From positions 124,001-188,000 of the forward strand of contig NZ_AUGO01000001.1 of NCBI RefSeq assembly GCF_000422705.1: a stretch of DNA of 64,000 bases. Reading direction: 5' to 3'. A program made the position numbers and the translations under genes. How positions within the stretch are numbered: position 1 is the first letter of the stretch; each line of letters begins with the position of its first letter. Below, one piece after another: positions 9,066 through 17,844 of the stretch. A model generated the notes under the pieces. It was not told the origin of the DNA. It did no database searches and worked only from the letters and a program-made list of their open reading frames with translations. The stretch is from Flavobacterium soli DSM 19725. GTDB taxonomy: Bacteria > Bacteroidota > Bacteroidia > Flavobacteriales > Flavobacteriaceae.

Positions 9066-9804
9066 TAAAAAAAAAATAATCGTTATAATGCCTGCTTATA
9101 ATGCAGCTAAAACTATTCAAAAAACATTTGAAGAAATTCCTTTTGATATTGTTGACGATGTTGTTTTGACCGATGACTTTAGTAATGATGAAACGATTGC
9201 TGTAGCAAAAAAAATTGGCATCCAACATATTATTGCTCACAAAAAAAATAAAGGCTATGGTGCCAATCAAAAATCGTGTTATGAAAAAGCAATTGCATTA
9301 AATGCTGATATCATTGTAATGCTACATCCTGATTATCAGTACACCCCAAAATTAATTCCGGCAATGGTTACCCTAGTTGCAAATGATCTATATGATGTCG
9401 TTTTGGGCTCTCGAATTTTGAGTAAAGGTGCTTTAAAAGGTGGGATGCCTTTTTACAAATATGTTTCAAATAGAGTCTTGACTTTTATTCAGAATATTTT
9501 AATGCATCAAAAACTATCCGAATATCATACAGGTTATCGTTGTTTTGATGCCAAACTTTTAAAGCAAATTGATTTTGAAAACAATTCAGATGATTTTGTT
9601 TTTGACAATGAAATTCTAGCACAATGTTGCTTTTTAAAGGCTCGAATTGGGGAAATTTCTTGTCCAGCCAAATATTTTGAAGAAGCTTCGTCCATTAATT
9701 TCAAGAGAAGCATCAGGTATGGAATTGGAGTTTTACGGGTTTCCTTTTCCTATTTTCTTCAAAAAACCAAACTGTTTCAATTTTCGATTTTTAAAAATCT
9801 ATGA
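9058..9804 (+). CDS. GT2 glycosyltransferase, dolichyl-phosphate-mannose-synthase-like
   Basis: A 248-residue cytosolic or peripheral GT-A enzyme. It shows IVIMPAYNAA at residues 8-17, the nucleotide-binding DD at 39-40, GYGANQ at 66-71 and the DXD-like HPD at 90-92 followed by a GSR segment, the order found in dolichyl/polyprenyl-phosphate hexose synthases (DPM1 family). It lacks the long C-terminal membrane domain of the ArnC/GtrB branch. The expected reaction is transfer of a hexose from a nucleotide sugar to polyprenyl phosphate. That would supply the lipid-linked donor needed by the GT-C enzymes encoded on both sides. It overlaps the genes before and after by 8 and 4 bases. Confidence 0.82.
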   Translation: MINKKKIIVIMPAYNAAKTIQKTFEEIPFDIVDDVVLTDDFSNDETIAVAKKIGIQHIIAHKKNKGYGANQKSCYEKAIALNADIIVMLHPDYQYTPKLIPAMVTLVANDLYDVVLGSRILSKGALKGGMPFYKYVSNRVLTFIQNILMHQKLSEYHTGYRCFDAKLLKQIDFENNSDDFVFDNEILAQCCFLKARIGEISCPAKYFEEASSINFKRSIRYGIGVLRVSFSYFLQKTKLFQFSIFKNL

Positions 9805-11357
9805 AACAATTTATATTAAAATATTATCCCTTTGGTATAATGCTTCTGCTTTGCATTTTTTATATGTATAAAGCGATTTCGTTTCCCCTTCACGATTTTG
9901 CCAATTATTATTTTGGAGCACAGTTTCTAGCCGATGGAGAATTCAATACTTCAATCTACTTTCCCTCCGAATTTAATAAAGCAATTGCCGATTTAGGTTT
10001 TGAAAACATTTTTGTGAGCTATGCTCCAAACACACCGTTTCTAGCCGTTTTCTTTTTGCCTTTTACAATGATTTCTGTGGTCAAGGCCAAAATATTTTTT
10101 AATCTAATTTCCTCTTTCTTATTGCTTTTGAGTTGCTTTAGATTATTCGATTTCTACAAAATAAACCTCAAATATGCCATTCTAATTCCAATAGTATTCT
10201 TTATCCCAATAAAAAACAATTTACTCTTTGGTCAGGTTTATTTTCTATTGTTTTTCTTATTAGCTGAAAGTTTAATCGCTTACGAAAAACAACAGCTTAA
10301 AAAAATGTCTTTGTTTTTAAGCTTATCAATAGCATTAAAAGTTTTTCCTATACTTTTTTTGTTGCTTTTTATTTTTAAAAAACAATACAAGCCCTTGATT
10401 TATATTTGTGGTGTTTGTGCTTTTCTTTTTGGGATTTCATTATTACTTACAGGCTTAGAGGTTTGGGTCTTCTTTCTAAAAACAGTTTTACCAAGAGCTT
10501 CAAATGGCGAAATCGCAACTGCTTTTGTAGATAATTACCAATCGGTATTTATGTTCTTGAAGCGATTATTAGTTTATGATGAAATCGAAAATCCATATGC
10601 TTTTTCGGTTGCATCAAGTTATTTCCCAATATCAATCTTAGCATTCAAACTGGGTTGTATTTCACTTGGATATTTCATTACAAGAAACTCAAATAACAAT
10701 TTGCAAATTTTCAGTTTCTGGATTTTAGCTTCTATTTTACTTTCGCCTTATGGAAGCACCTATACTTTTATAGTATTATTATTCGCATTTTTAACTTTGG
10801 CAAAAAGTGAAATTTCAAATTTTAAAAAGATCCTTTTATTTGGGATTTTATTTTTAACAAATAACCTTTCTGTATCCTTTTTTATTGAAAACCAATTTCC
10901 CTTTTCTTATGTAAGATTATTTTTTCTAATTGCTTTTTTTATACTTTTTATGATTTACTTTTATAAAAAATCAACTTTTATAAAAGCCTTTAGTATGGGC
11001 TGTTTTGTTTTTTTTATGGGTACTTTCTTTAAGCAGAACATTTCAAAAACCAGTACATCCTTTTTAACAGAAGAAAGTCCCATTTTAATTTATGATTACA
11101 AAATAACAAACAATCAACTGACCTATTTTTATTGGAACGAAAAAGGCGAGAACACAAATTCAGTTCCTTTATTATCAAATAAAGCTGAAAAACTTGAATT
11201 GAAAAACAATCAAATTTATTACAATAACAAACAACTTACCTTTGACAAAAGCAACAAACTAAAACCAACTCTAATTGACCAAAAAACCATACTTTTTTTA
11301 TCCGATTATGAGAGAGGCATTGGATTTTATACGTTGCAAAAACTGAATTATAATTGA
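9801..11357 (+). CDS. GT87-like (DUF2029) membrane glycosyltransferase
   Basis: A 518-residue multi-pass protein with about ten hydrophobic segments within residues 10-410. Early features match the GT87 alpha-mannosyltransferase family: FANYYFGAQFLADGEFN near residues 31-47 and SYAPNTPFLAVFFLPF, the counterpart of the family's YPP segment. GT87 enzymes use polyprenyl-phosphate mannose. The last 110 or so residues form a soluble, Asn/Lys/Tyr-rich domain that I do not recognise and that should be extracytoplasmic. The start overlaps the previous stop by 4 bases. The gene is strongly A+T-rich and rich in TTT/TTA codons. Confidence 0.7.
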   Translation: MKQFILKYYPFGIMLLLCIFYMYKAISFPLHDFANYYFGAQFLADGEFNTSIYFPSEFNKAIADLGFENIFVSYAPNTPFLAVFFLPFTMISVVKAKIFFNLISSFLLLLSCFRLFDFYKINLKYAILIPIVFFIPIKNNLLFGQVYFLLFFLLAESLIAYEKQQLKKMSLFLSLSIALKVFPILFLLLFIFKKQYKPLIYICGVCAFLFGISLLLTGLEVWVFFLKTVLPRASNGEIATAFVDNYQSVFMFLKRLLVYDEIENPYAFSVASSYFPISILAFKLGCISLGYFITRNSNNNLQIFSFWILASILLSPYGSTYTFIVLLFAFLTLAKSEISNFKKILLFGILFLTNNLSVSFFIENQFPFSYVRLFFLIAFFILFMIYFYKKSTFIKAFSMGCFVFFMGTFFKQNISKTSTSFLTEESPILIYDYKITNNQLTYFYWNEKGENTNSVPLLSNKAEKLELKNNQIYYNNKQLTFDKSNKLKPTLIDQKTILFLSDYERGIGFYTLQKLNYN

Positions 11358-12520
11358 GCAGTAAAAACTTAAATAGAATAGGATTTATTTCCTCCAACTC
11401 CGTAAGGCAACTACTTAATTCTGTATTTGCAATGGCTATTCCATTTATGGCTATTCATTTTTCTACTAAAGAAATCTGGGGTGAATTTGTTTCAATCTTG
11501 CTCTTTTCTTTAATTGCAATTCAATTTTTTAATTGGGGAAACAAAGAATATCTATTGAGGGCTTTCAGCAAAATGCCCAATGAAATTTCAACCACCTTTA
11601 CTACCCTTCTATTTACACGTCTGCCTTTAGTTGTATTGTTTTCTATAATTGGAATTTGGAATTTTAAAACCGAATTTGGAATTTATATTTTTCTATGGTT
11701 TTTGGGAAGATATTTGATTCACTCCTTTGAAGTTTTGATTATATATGAAAAGAAATTCATTTCTTCTGTTGTAATCGAAACACTATGCTTTTTAGTATTC
11801 TTTTTATCTTTTTATTGTTTTCGGTTAAATTTTGACGTAGAAATACTACTCATTTTATATAGCTTATATCAATTGCTAAAAGGGTCATTGTATCTCATTC
11901 TATTTAAAGGTTTTTTAAATTTTAAAAATATACATTTTGATTTCAATTACTACAAAATCAGCATTTGGTTCTTTTTACTCTCATTTATTGGATTTTTAGC
12001 TTCTAAAATTGATGTTTACATTATTGAAAGTTTCGGGAATAAATTGATTACTTCAGATTATCAAATAATTAATAGTTTGCTTGTTTTTACGATGTCCATT
12101 GCTGCGTTTATTTATACTCCTTTCATTAAAAACATCTATAGAAATAGTGAAGAAATGATAATTAAAGCTAATCTTTTTATTTCACTCACTGGATTGATAA
12201 TCATTCCCATGGCATTATTTATCATTTCGATGATTTTATATTTTTTCTTAAAACTAGAGTTGGATTTTTGGTTTTTTATAATTGCTTTTTTTTATGTTTA
12301 TCCATCCTATATTTATGGAATAGAAATAGTAAGTTTGTTTAAGCAACATCGCGAAAAAAAAGTATTTTTCATCTTATTTATTGGAGCAATTGCTAATTTT
12401 ATTTTATCCTATGTTTTTTTATATTTAAATTTTGGTATTTCTGGTGCGTTATTAGGAAGTGCGCTTTCTCAAACAATAGTTTTATTTTTATTCAAATTCA
12501 AAAATAATGTCAAACAATAA
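11354..12520 (+). CDS. Polysaccharide flippase-like membrane protein
   Basis: A 388-residue protein with ten to twelve predicted hydrophobic helices in paired arrangement, starting with RIGFISSNSVRQLLNSVFAMAIPF and ending with an FGISGALLGSALSQ helix, the look of Wzx/MATE-like (MOP superfamily) oligosaccharide flippases. It is shorter than typical Wzx (about 420-480 residues). The start is a TTG overlapping the previous TGA as TTGA; the first in-frame ATG would cut into helix 1. One 60-base line inside it (12241-12300) has only 11 G+C by my count, against 25 of 60 at 481-540 in polA. Its likely role is to move a lipid-linked saccharide across the inner membrane. Confidence 0.65.
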   Translation: MSSKNLNRIGFISSNSVRQLLNSVFAMAIPFMAIHFSTKEIWGEFVSILLFSLIAIQFFNWGNKEYLLRAFSKMPNEISTTFTTLLFTRLPLVVLFSIIGIWNFKTEFGIYIFLWFLGRYLIHSFEVLIIYEKKFISSVVIETLCFLVFFLSFYCFRLNFDVEILLILYSLYQLLKGSLYLILFKGFLNFKNIHFDFNYYKISIWFFLLSFIGFLASKIDVYIIESFGNKLITSDYQIINSLLVFTMSIAAFIYTPFIKNIYRNSEEMIIKANLFISLTGLIIIPMALFIISMILYFFLKLELDFWFFIIAFFYVYPSYIYGIEIVSLFKQHREKKVFFILFIGAIANFILSYVFLYLNFGISGALLGSALSQTIVLFLFKFKNNVKQ

Positions 12521-14030
12521 AACCATCCTCTTCAACCCGAAAAGCGCTAACGGCAAACACAGGATCCCAAATTCTATCTTGCAGGTTGGAGCTTCCATTG
12601 ATGGCAAATATGAATATGTTTTTATCGATGGAAATTTAGAAGAAGACCCTTGGCAAACGATTGAAAATTATTTAAAAACAGGAGAATACAAATATTTTGG
12701 TTCAACAGTTATGCCTGGTCCTCAATTACGGCAAGCCATTCCTTTTACAAAAAAAATAAAAGAATTTTATCCCGATATTATTACCGTTTGGGGAGGCTAT
12801 TTTGCTTCTAACCAATATAAAGTGGCTCTAAATTCAGGCGTTGTAGATTATGTTATTAATGGTCCTGGCGACAACACCTTTCCTGAACTTATCAAAACTT
12901 TAGAAGCAAATGAGTTAGAATCTTTGATTTTGATAAAGAACCTGATCTATAAAGACGAAAAAGGAGCAATTATAAAAACCGCTGTCGAAGCCTTGTTGGA
13001 CCAAGACAGCTTGCCAAAGTTTCCCTACAACCATTTGGATTCCTTTTATCCTGTAAAAAATTATTTGGCCAAGACTTTTATGGGAAACAAAACTTTATCC
13101 TATCATTCCAGTATGGGATGCCCTTTTTCATGTTCCTTTTGTGCAGTAGTACCCATTTATAATGCAAAATGGAAAGGTATGTCGGCAGCTCGAATCTATG
13201 AAGATGTCAAGTATTTCAAAGAAAAACACAATATTGATGCAATAGAGTTCCATGACAACAACTTCTTCACTTCCAAAAAAAGAGTTCTAGAATTTTCAAA
13301 ACTCATACTGAACGACAACATCAGTTACTGGGGAGAAGGCAGGATTGATACAATAAACATGTATTCTGACGATGATTTAAAACTCATGCGGAAAGCAGGT
13401 TGCAAAATGATTTTTCTAGGTGCTGAAACTGGAAACGATGCGGTTTTGAAACAAATGAACAAAGGCGGAACACAAACCGGACAAATGATAAAGGATTTCG
13501 TGCTTAGAATGAAAAAAGCCGATATTATCCCAGAACTTTCTTTTGTGTTAGGAATGCCCGCCAAAACAGAAAAAGAAGTTTACGACCAAATTCTTTGGGA
13601 CATCAACTTCATTAAGGAAATAAAACTTATCAATCCAAATGCCGAAATCATTATTTACCTCTTTAGTCCAGTACCGACTGAAGGTTCTGAATTATACAAT
13701 CAGATTTTGGAAGCAGGGTTTTCATTTCCAGAGACTTTGGAAGAATGGATTTCGCCAAGTTGGGAAAACTTTGATCTGCGAAAAAATCCGCTTACTCCGT
13801 GGCTGAAACCTTATATGATTGACACGATTAAGAATTTTGAAACAGTCTTGAATGGCTATTATCCAACGGTTTCCGATTTTAGAATCAAAGGCTATAAGAG
13901 ACAATTGCTGCGGTTGACTTCGGGCATTCGGTACAAAACTGGATTTTATCATTTCCCATATGAAATCAAGGTAATGCATAAATTGTGGAAATACAGACAA
14001 CCAGAAATCGAAGGATTTTATTCGGAGTAA
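12507..14030 (+). CDS. B12-binding-type radical SAM protein (3 of 3)
   Basis: A 507-residue protein, more diverged from the other two. The N-terminal region carries a cobalamin-binding-like domain (VWGGYFAS near 94-101, VINGPGDNTFPEL near 116-128). The SAM domain has C205, C209 and C212 (CPFSCSFC) and GAETGNDAVL. The opening FNPKSANGKHRIPNSILQVGA resembles the start of radical SAM proteins of the hopanoid/anaerobic-cyclase type, but the substrate cannot be named. It overlaps the flippase-like gene by 14 bases. It is the only one of the three not next to the first methyltransferase; instead a second methyltransferase follows 13 bases later. Confidence 0.85.
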   Translation: MSNNKTILFNPKSANGKHRIPNSILQVGASIDGKYEYVFIDGNLEEDPWQTIENYLKTGEYKYFGSTVMPGPQLRQAIPFTKKIKEFYPDIITVWGGYFASNQYKVALNSGVVDYVINGPGDNTFPELIKTLEANELESLILIKNLIYKDEKGAIIKTAVEALLDQDSLPKFPYNHLDSFYPVKNYLAKTFMGNKTLSYHSSMGCPFSCSFCAVVPIYNAKWKGMSAARIYEDVKYFKEKHNIDAIEFHDNNFFTSKKRVLEFSKLILNDNISYWGEGRIDTINMYSDDDLKLMRKAGCKMIFLGAETGNDAVLKQMNKGGTQTGQMIKDFVLRMKKADIIPELSFVLGMPAKTEKEVYDQILWDINFIKEIKLINPNAEIIIYLFSPVPTEGSELYNQILEAGFSFPETLEEWISPSWENFDLRKNPLTPWLKPYMIDTIKNFETVLNGYYPTVSDFRIKGYKRQLLRLTSGIRYKTGFYHFPYEIKVMHKLWKYRQPEIEGFYSE

Positions 14031-14043
14031 TTCAATGGTATAA

Positions 14044-14703
14044 ATGAGAAACTTCCTGAAAAAAATAACGCATCCTTTTTTAAGGCTCGGATTAAAAATC
14101 TACTATTTTAAGCCAAGAAAATTCTGTTATGAAGGCATCTGTATCAAGGTGCATCCGGATGTTTTTCCACCGCATTTAACCTTAAGCACAACAATTCTTC
14201 TGGATTTCATCAAAGAAAAAAAACTGACAAATAAATCGTTTTTGGAATTGGGTTGTGGGAGTGGAATTATCTCATTGTTTGCTGCTAAAAAAGGAGCGGA
14301 TGTTACTGCAACCGACATCAACCCAACAGCATTGGAATTCTTAACCGAGAACGCAAAAAAGAATAACTTAGAATTGGAAGTAATAGCTTCTGATTTATTT
14401 CAATCATTGCCCAACAGAACTTTTGACTGCATTGTTATCAATCCGCCTTACTACCCCAAAACGCCTAAAAATGTAAAGCAAAAAGCATGGTTCTGTGGTG
14501 AAAATTTTGAGTATTTTGAGCAATTATTTCCGCAATTAAAAAACTATTCGACTACTGAAAACGAAATATACATGATCCTTTCTGAAGATTGTGAAGTAAA
14601 AAAAATAAAAGCGATTGCCTCAAAAAGTGGAATCGCCTTTGCTATAATCGTTGAAAAGAAAGTCGTTGGTGAAAAGAATTATATTTTTAGGTTAACTTCC
14701 TAG
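14044..14703 (+). CDS. HemK/PrmA-like class I methyltransferase
   Basis: A 219-residue methyltransferase. SAM motif I is ELGCGSGIISLFAA near residues 60-73, motif II contains TDINPTA, and NPPYYP near residue 140 is the (D/N)PPY signature of enzymes methylating a nitrogen in a planar system or an amide. That is typical of the release-factor/ribosomal-protein or amine-methylating branch. The N-terminal third is basic with hydrophobic residues. It lies 13 bases after the third radical SAM gene, so it is probably the last gene of the cluster. It could also be a separate housekeeping N-methyltransferase picked up by the operon. The 3' end overlaps the convergent lacI-type gene by 17 bases. Confidence 0.75.
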   Translation: MRNFLKKITHPFLRLGLKIYYFKPRKFCYEGICIKVHPDVFPPHLTLSTTILLDFIKEKKLTNKSFLELGCGSGIISLFAAKKGADVTATDINPTALEFLTENAKKNNLELEVIASDLFQSLPNRTFDCIVINPPYYPKTPKNVKQKAWFCGENFEYFEQLFPQLKNYSTTENEIYMILSEDCEVKKIKAIASKSGIAFAIIVEKKVVGEKNYIFRLTS

Positions 14704-15715
14704 TTGACTCCCTTTGTCTCAACTCAGTTTTTACAACAGTAGTTTTAAAAGTATACTCTTCATCGTCTTTACTTTCCAGTTTATCGATGAGTAATTTGGC
14801 TGCTGCTTCACCAATTTCAGGACCATGCTGACTAACGGTTGACAAGCTTGGCGTTAATCTTTTTGACCAAACTCCATCTGCAAACCCAATAATAGATAAG
14901 TTTTCTGGTATTTTGTAACCATGCTTCAAACCTAACTTAATTCCTGCAACCGAAGTTGGTTCATCCAATGCAAAAACACCATCCAATTCATGTTTTTCAA
15001 ACAAAGCCGCCACCCTAGTATCAAAATCCTCAACAGAATCTGTCAGGATAATCAAGTCTTTATCGATTTCAATATTATTTTGCTGCAACGCTTTCATATA
15101 ACCTTTGGCTCTCAATTTTCCTACACTAAGATTATCAATCGTAGAAAATAATGCGATTTTTTTGCAACCTATATTAATAAGGTGCTGAGTTGCATCCATA
15201 GCCGAATCAAAATCATCCACAATTACCTTATCGCACGAAACTTCATCGGTAATTCTATCAAACATCACGATGGGAGTTCCATCATTGATGATTTCAGTAA
15301 AATGCTGGAAATAATTCTCCTTTTGAGATTCTTCAGAAATCGACAAGATAAAACCATCTATTGTCCCGTTGCTCAACATCTGTAACGTATGGATTTCTTT
15401 TTCAAGAGATTCATTCGAAATACAAGTAATCACGTGATATCCTTTTTCATCGGCCACTTTTTCAATTCCCGTAAAAACTTTTGCAAAAAACGAATTCAAT
15501 ATATTAGGAATAATCACTCCAATGGTTTTGGTCTTCCTATTCTTTAGGTTAAGAGCCGTAATATTTGGCTTATAATTCTTGAGTTTGGCAAACTCCTGAA
15601 TCTTGATCTTTGTAGGCTCACTAATTTCAGGGCTGTCGTTAAGAGCCTTAGAAACTGTAGATACAGAAACGCCAAGTTCCTTAGCAATTTGTTTTAGTGT
15701 CGCTTTTTCTTTCAT
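14687..15715 (-). CDS. LacI-family transcriptional regulator
   Basis: A 342-residue regulator. The N-terminal HTH (TLKQIAKELGVSVSTVSKALND, about residues 5-25) and hinge are followed by a periplasmic-binding-protein-like ligand domain from GVIIPNI (near 67) to the end. Such proteins bind palindromic operators and respond to sugars or nucleosides. No catabolic genes are adjacent: it converges on the cluster at 1943-14703 and is divergent from rplM. Its target is therefore unclear. I saw no clear -7 box upstream of its start. Confidence 0.93.
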   Translation of the reverse strand: MKEKATLKQIAKELGVSVSTVSKALNDSPEISEPTKIKIQEFAKLKNYKPNITALNLKNRKTKTIGVIIPNILNSFFAKVFTGIEKVADEKGYHVITCISNESLEKEIHTLQMLSNGTIDGFILSISEESQKENYFQHFTEIINDGTPIVMFDRITDEVSCDKVIVDDFDSAMDATQHLINIGCKKIALFSTIDNLSVGKLRAKGYMKALQQNNIEIDKDLIILTDSVEDFDTRVAALFEKHELDGVFALDEPTSVAGIKLGLKHGYKIPENLSIIGFADGVWSKRLTPSLSTVSQHGPEIGEAAAKLLIDKLESKDDEEYTFKTTVVKTELRQRESTRKLT

Positions 15716-16044
15716 ATTTCATCAATTGAAGTGTAAAAATAAGAAAACAAACCATATAATTGTTATTATAAGCGAAAGCTTCATGCATTTTTGCAATCCA
15801 TAGACCCAACTTAGGCTACAATTTTTCTTTTTTTCTTAAAACACAAAAATATTTTTCAGAAAGAATTAGAGAAACTAAGCCCAAAAAGAATCTAATTCGC
15901 CTTCTATTGTGCTAATTTCTAAAAAAATAAACCTTGAAAATAAAACTCGTAAAATAATCTTTTACAGCAGTTTGTATAATAAATAAATAATTGTACTTTT
16001 GCACTCCCTTTATTGGGAATGGAATGTTTAATTAAAAATTTATT
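15716..16044. other. 329-base divergent intergenic region, lacI-type gene / rplM
   Basis: Non-coding and A+T-rich. It holds the rplM promoter at its right end. The remainder shows no ORF of note, no repeat and no tRNA that I can see. Confidence 0.6.
15971..16001 (+). promoter_or_regulatory. Promoter of the rplM-rpsI ribosomal operon
   Basis: A perfect Bacteroidetes housekeeping promoter: TTTG at 15971-15974, a spacer of exactly 19 bases, and TACTTTTG (TAnnTTTG) at 15994-16001. The rplM start codon is 43 bases after the -7 box. Confidence 0.85.
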
Positions 16045-16500
16045 ATGGACGCATTAAGCTACAAGACACAATCAGCAAGCAAAGCCACTGTTACAAAAGA
16101 GTGGATCGTTGTTGATGCTGACGGTCATAACTTAGGACGTCTTGCTTCAAAAGTCGCAATGATTTTGAGAGGTAAGTACAAACCAAGTTACACACCACAC
16201 GTGGACTGCGGAGATAACGTAATTGTTATCAATGCAGAAAAAATTAACCTTACAGGTACAAAAATGGATGACAAAATTTACATGCGTCACACAGGTTACC
16301 CAGGAGGACAAAGAACTTTAACTGCAAAAGTATTACAGGCAAAAAACCCTGCTTCTTTGGTAGAAAAAGCAGTAAAAGGAATGTTACCTAAAAACAAATT
16401 AGGTGCTGAACTTTTCAGAAATTTAAATGTTGTTGTAGGTTCAGAGCACAAACAAGGAGCTCAAAAACCTAAAACTGTTAACCTAAACGATCTTAAGTAA
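16045..16500 (+). CDS. rplM: 50S ribosomal protein L13
   Basis: A 151-residue L13, with the family's VVDADGHNLGRLAS start, RGKYKPSYTPHVDCGD and HTGYPGG motifs, and normal length for Bacteroidetes. It binds 23S rRNA early in 50S assembly. It is the first gene of the L13-S9 operon behind a perfect promoter. Its TAA overlaps the ATG of rpsI by one base (TAATG), so the two are translationally coupled. Confidence 0.98.
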   Translation: MDALSYKTQSASKATVTKEWIVVDADGHNLGRLASKVAMILRGKYKPSYTPHVDCGDNVIVINAEKINLTGTKMDDKIYMRHTGYPGGQRTLTAKVLQAKNPASLVEKAVKGMLPKNKLGAELFRNLNVVVGSEHKQGAQKPKTVNLNDLK

Positions 16501-16886
16501 TGGGAGTTATTCACAAAATCGGTAGAAGAAAAACCGCTGTTGCACGTGTTTATGTTTCGGAAGGAACAGGAAAAATCACTGTAAACAAAAAAGAATTTAC
16601 AACTTATTTCCCAACTGCAACTTTACAGTACAAAGTAATGCAACCAATGTCTATGACAGAAAATGCAACAAACTTTGACGTTAAGGTAAACGTTTACGGA
16701 GGTGGTTCAACTGGTCAAGCAGAAGCTGTAAGAATGGCTTTGGCAAGAGCAATGTGCGAAGTTGGCGAAGGAAACAGAGCTATCTTAAAACCAGAAGGTT
16801 TATTAACAAGAGATCCAAGAATGGTTGAACGTAAAAAATTCGGTCAGAAGAAAGCTCGTAAGAGATTCCAATTCTCTAAACGTTAA
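16500..16886 (+). CDS. rpsI: 30S ribosomal protein S9
   Basis: A 128-residue S9. It shows GRRKTAVARVYV at the N-terminus and ends with the strongly basic tail KKARKRFQFSKR, whose terminal Lys-Arg contacts tRNA in the P site. The start overlaps the L13 stop by one base. It is followed by 166 non-coding bases containing two hairpins before rpsB. Confidence 0.98.
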   Translation: MGVIHKIGRRKTAVARVYVSEGTGKITVNKKEFTTYFPTATLQYKVMQPMSMTENATNFDVKVNVYGGGSTGQAEAVRMALARAMCEVGEGNRAILKPEGLLTRDPRMVERKKFGQKKARKRFQFSKR

Positions 16887-16893
16887 TATTACC

Positions 16894-16968
16894 GTCTTGT
16901 TCAAATGGGACAAGACCTCGTTCATTTATTATTTAAAAACAAAATTGTTGTTCCTGTCGAGGCAGGAA
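16894..16968 (+). promoter_or_regulatory. Two hairpins in the rpsI-rpsB intergenic region, candidate S2 leader
   Basis: Hairpin 1: GTCTTGTTC (16894-16902) pairs with GGACAAGAC (16908-16916). Hairpin 2: TTCCTG (16951-16956) pairs with CAGGAA (16963-16968). Neither is followed at once by a T-run, so neither looks like a simple terminator. Their place ahead of rpsB is where autoregulatory leaders of ribosomal proteins occur. Inference only. Confidence 0.45.
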
Positions 16969-17052
16969 ATTAGTTTAGCATCTAAATGGGTAAGACCGAA
17001 TTTTTCGCTACTTATTCATTGCTAATTCAACAGAACGTAAACTATTATTAAA

Positions 17053-17832
17053 ATGGCAAACAAAGTAGAAGTTAAAGAATTACTAGAAGCAGGTGTTCAC
17101 TTCGGACACATGACTAGAAAATGGGATCCAAACATGGCTCCTTACATCTATATGGAACGTAATGGAATTCACATTATCAATCTATATAAAACTGCAGCTA
17201 AAATCGAAGAAGCTAACGAAGCTTTGAAGAAAATCGCTGCATCTGGTAGAAAAATTTTATTCGTAGCTACCAAAAAACAAGCAAAAGATATCGTAGCTGA
17301 AAAAGCAGCTGCAGCAAACATGCCTTACATCACTGAAAGATGGCCAGGTGGAATGTTGACTAACTTTGTAACTATTCGTAAAGCTGTTAAGAAAATGGCT
17401 TCTATCGATAGAATGAAGAAAGACGGTACTTTCATGACTTTATCTAAAAAAGAACGTTTACAGGTTGATCGTCTTCGTGCAAAATTAGAGAAGAACTTAG
17501 GTTCTATCGCTGATATGTCAAGACTTCCTGCTGCATTGTTCGTAGTAGATATTAAAGCTGAACACATCGCAATTAAAGAAGCTCAAAAATTAAACATTCC
17601 AGTTTTCGCAATGGTGGATACAAACTCTGACCCAAGAGAGGTTGATTATGTAATTCCAGCTAACGATGACGCTTCTAAATCAATCGATAAAATTTTATCT
17701 TTAGTAACTGCTGCTGTTATCGATGGTCTTTCTAACAGAACATCTGATAAAGAAACTGAACAACCAGCTGGTGAAGTTGCTGCTGCTCCAACAGAAGCCG
17801 TAGAAACTGCAACTCCTGCAACTGAAGAATAA
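17053..17832 (+). CDS. rpsB: 30S ribosomal protein S2
   Basis: A 259-residue S2, with the family's GVHFGHMTRKWDPNM start, FVATKKQAKDIV, ERWPGGMLTNF and DTNSDP motifs. The last 25 residues are an Ala/Glu/Thr-rich acidic tail. S2 joins the 30S late and recruits S1. It is paired with tsf downstream, the usual rpsB-tsf order, and separated from rpsI by a structured 166-base spacer. Confidence 0.98.
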   Translation: MANKVEVKELLEAGVHFGHMTRKWDPNMAPYIYMERNGIHIINLYKTAAKIEEANEALKKIAASGRKILFVATKKQAKDIVAEKAAAANMPYITERWPGGMLTNFVTIRKAVKKMASIDRMKKDGTFMTLSKKERLQVDRLRAKLEKNLGSIADMSRLPAALFVVDIKAEHIAIKEAQKLNIPVFAMVDTNSDPREVDYVIPANDDASKSIDKILSLVTAAVIDGLSNRTSDKETEQPAGEVAAAPTEAVETATPATEE

Positions 17833-17844
17833 ATAAAAATAAAT

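Noticed and set aside
15716..16044. tRNA or other small RNA gene between the lacI-type gene and rplM
   Set aside because: I could find no cloverleaf, CCA end or conserved T-loop; only the promoter is supported.
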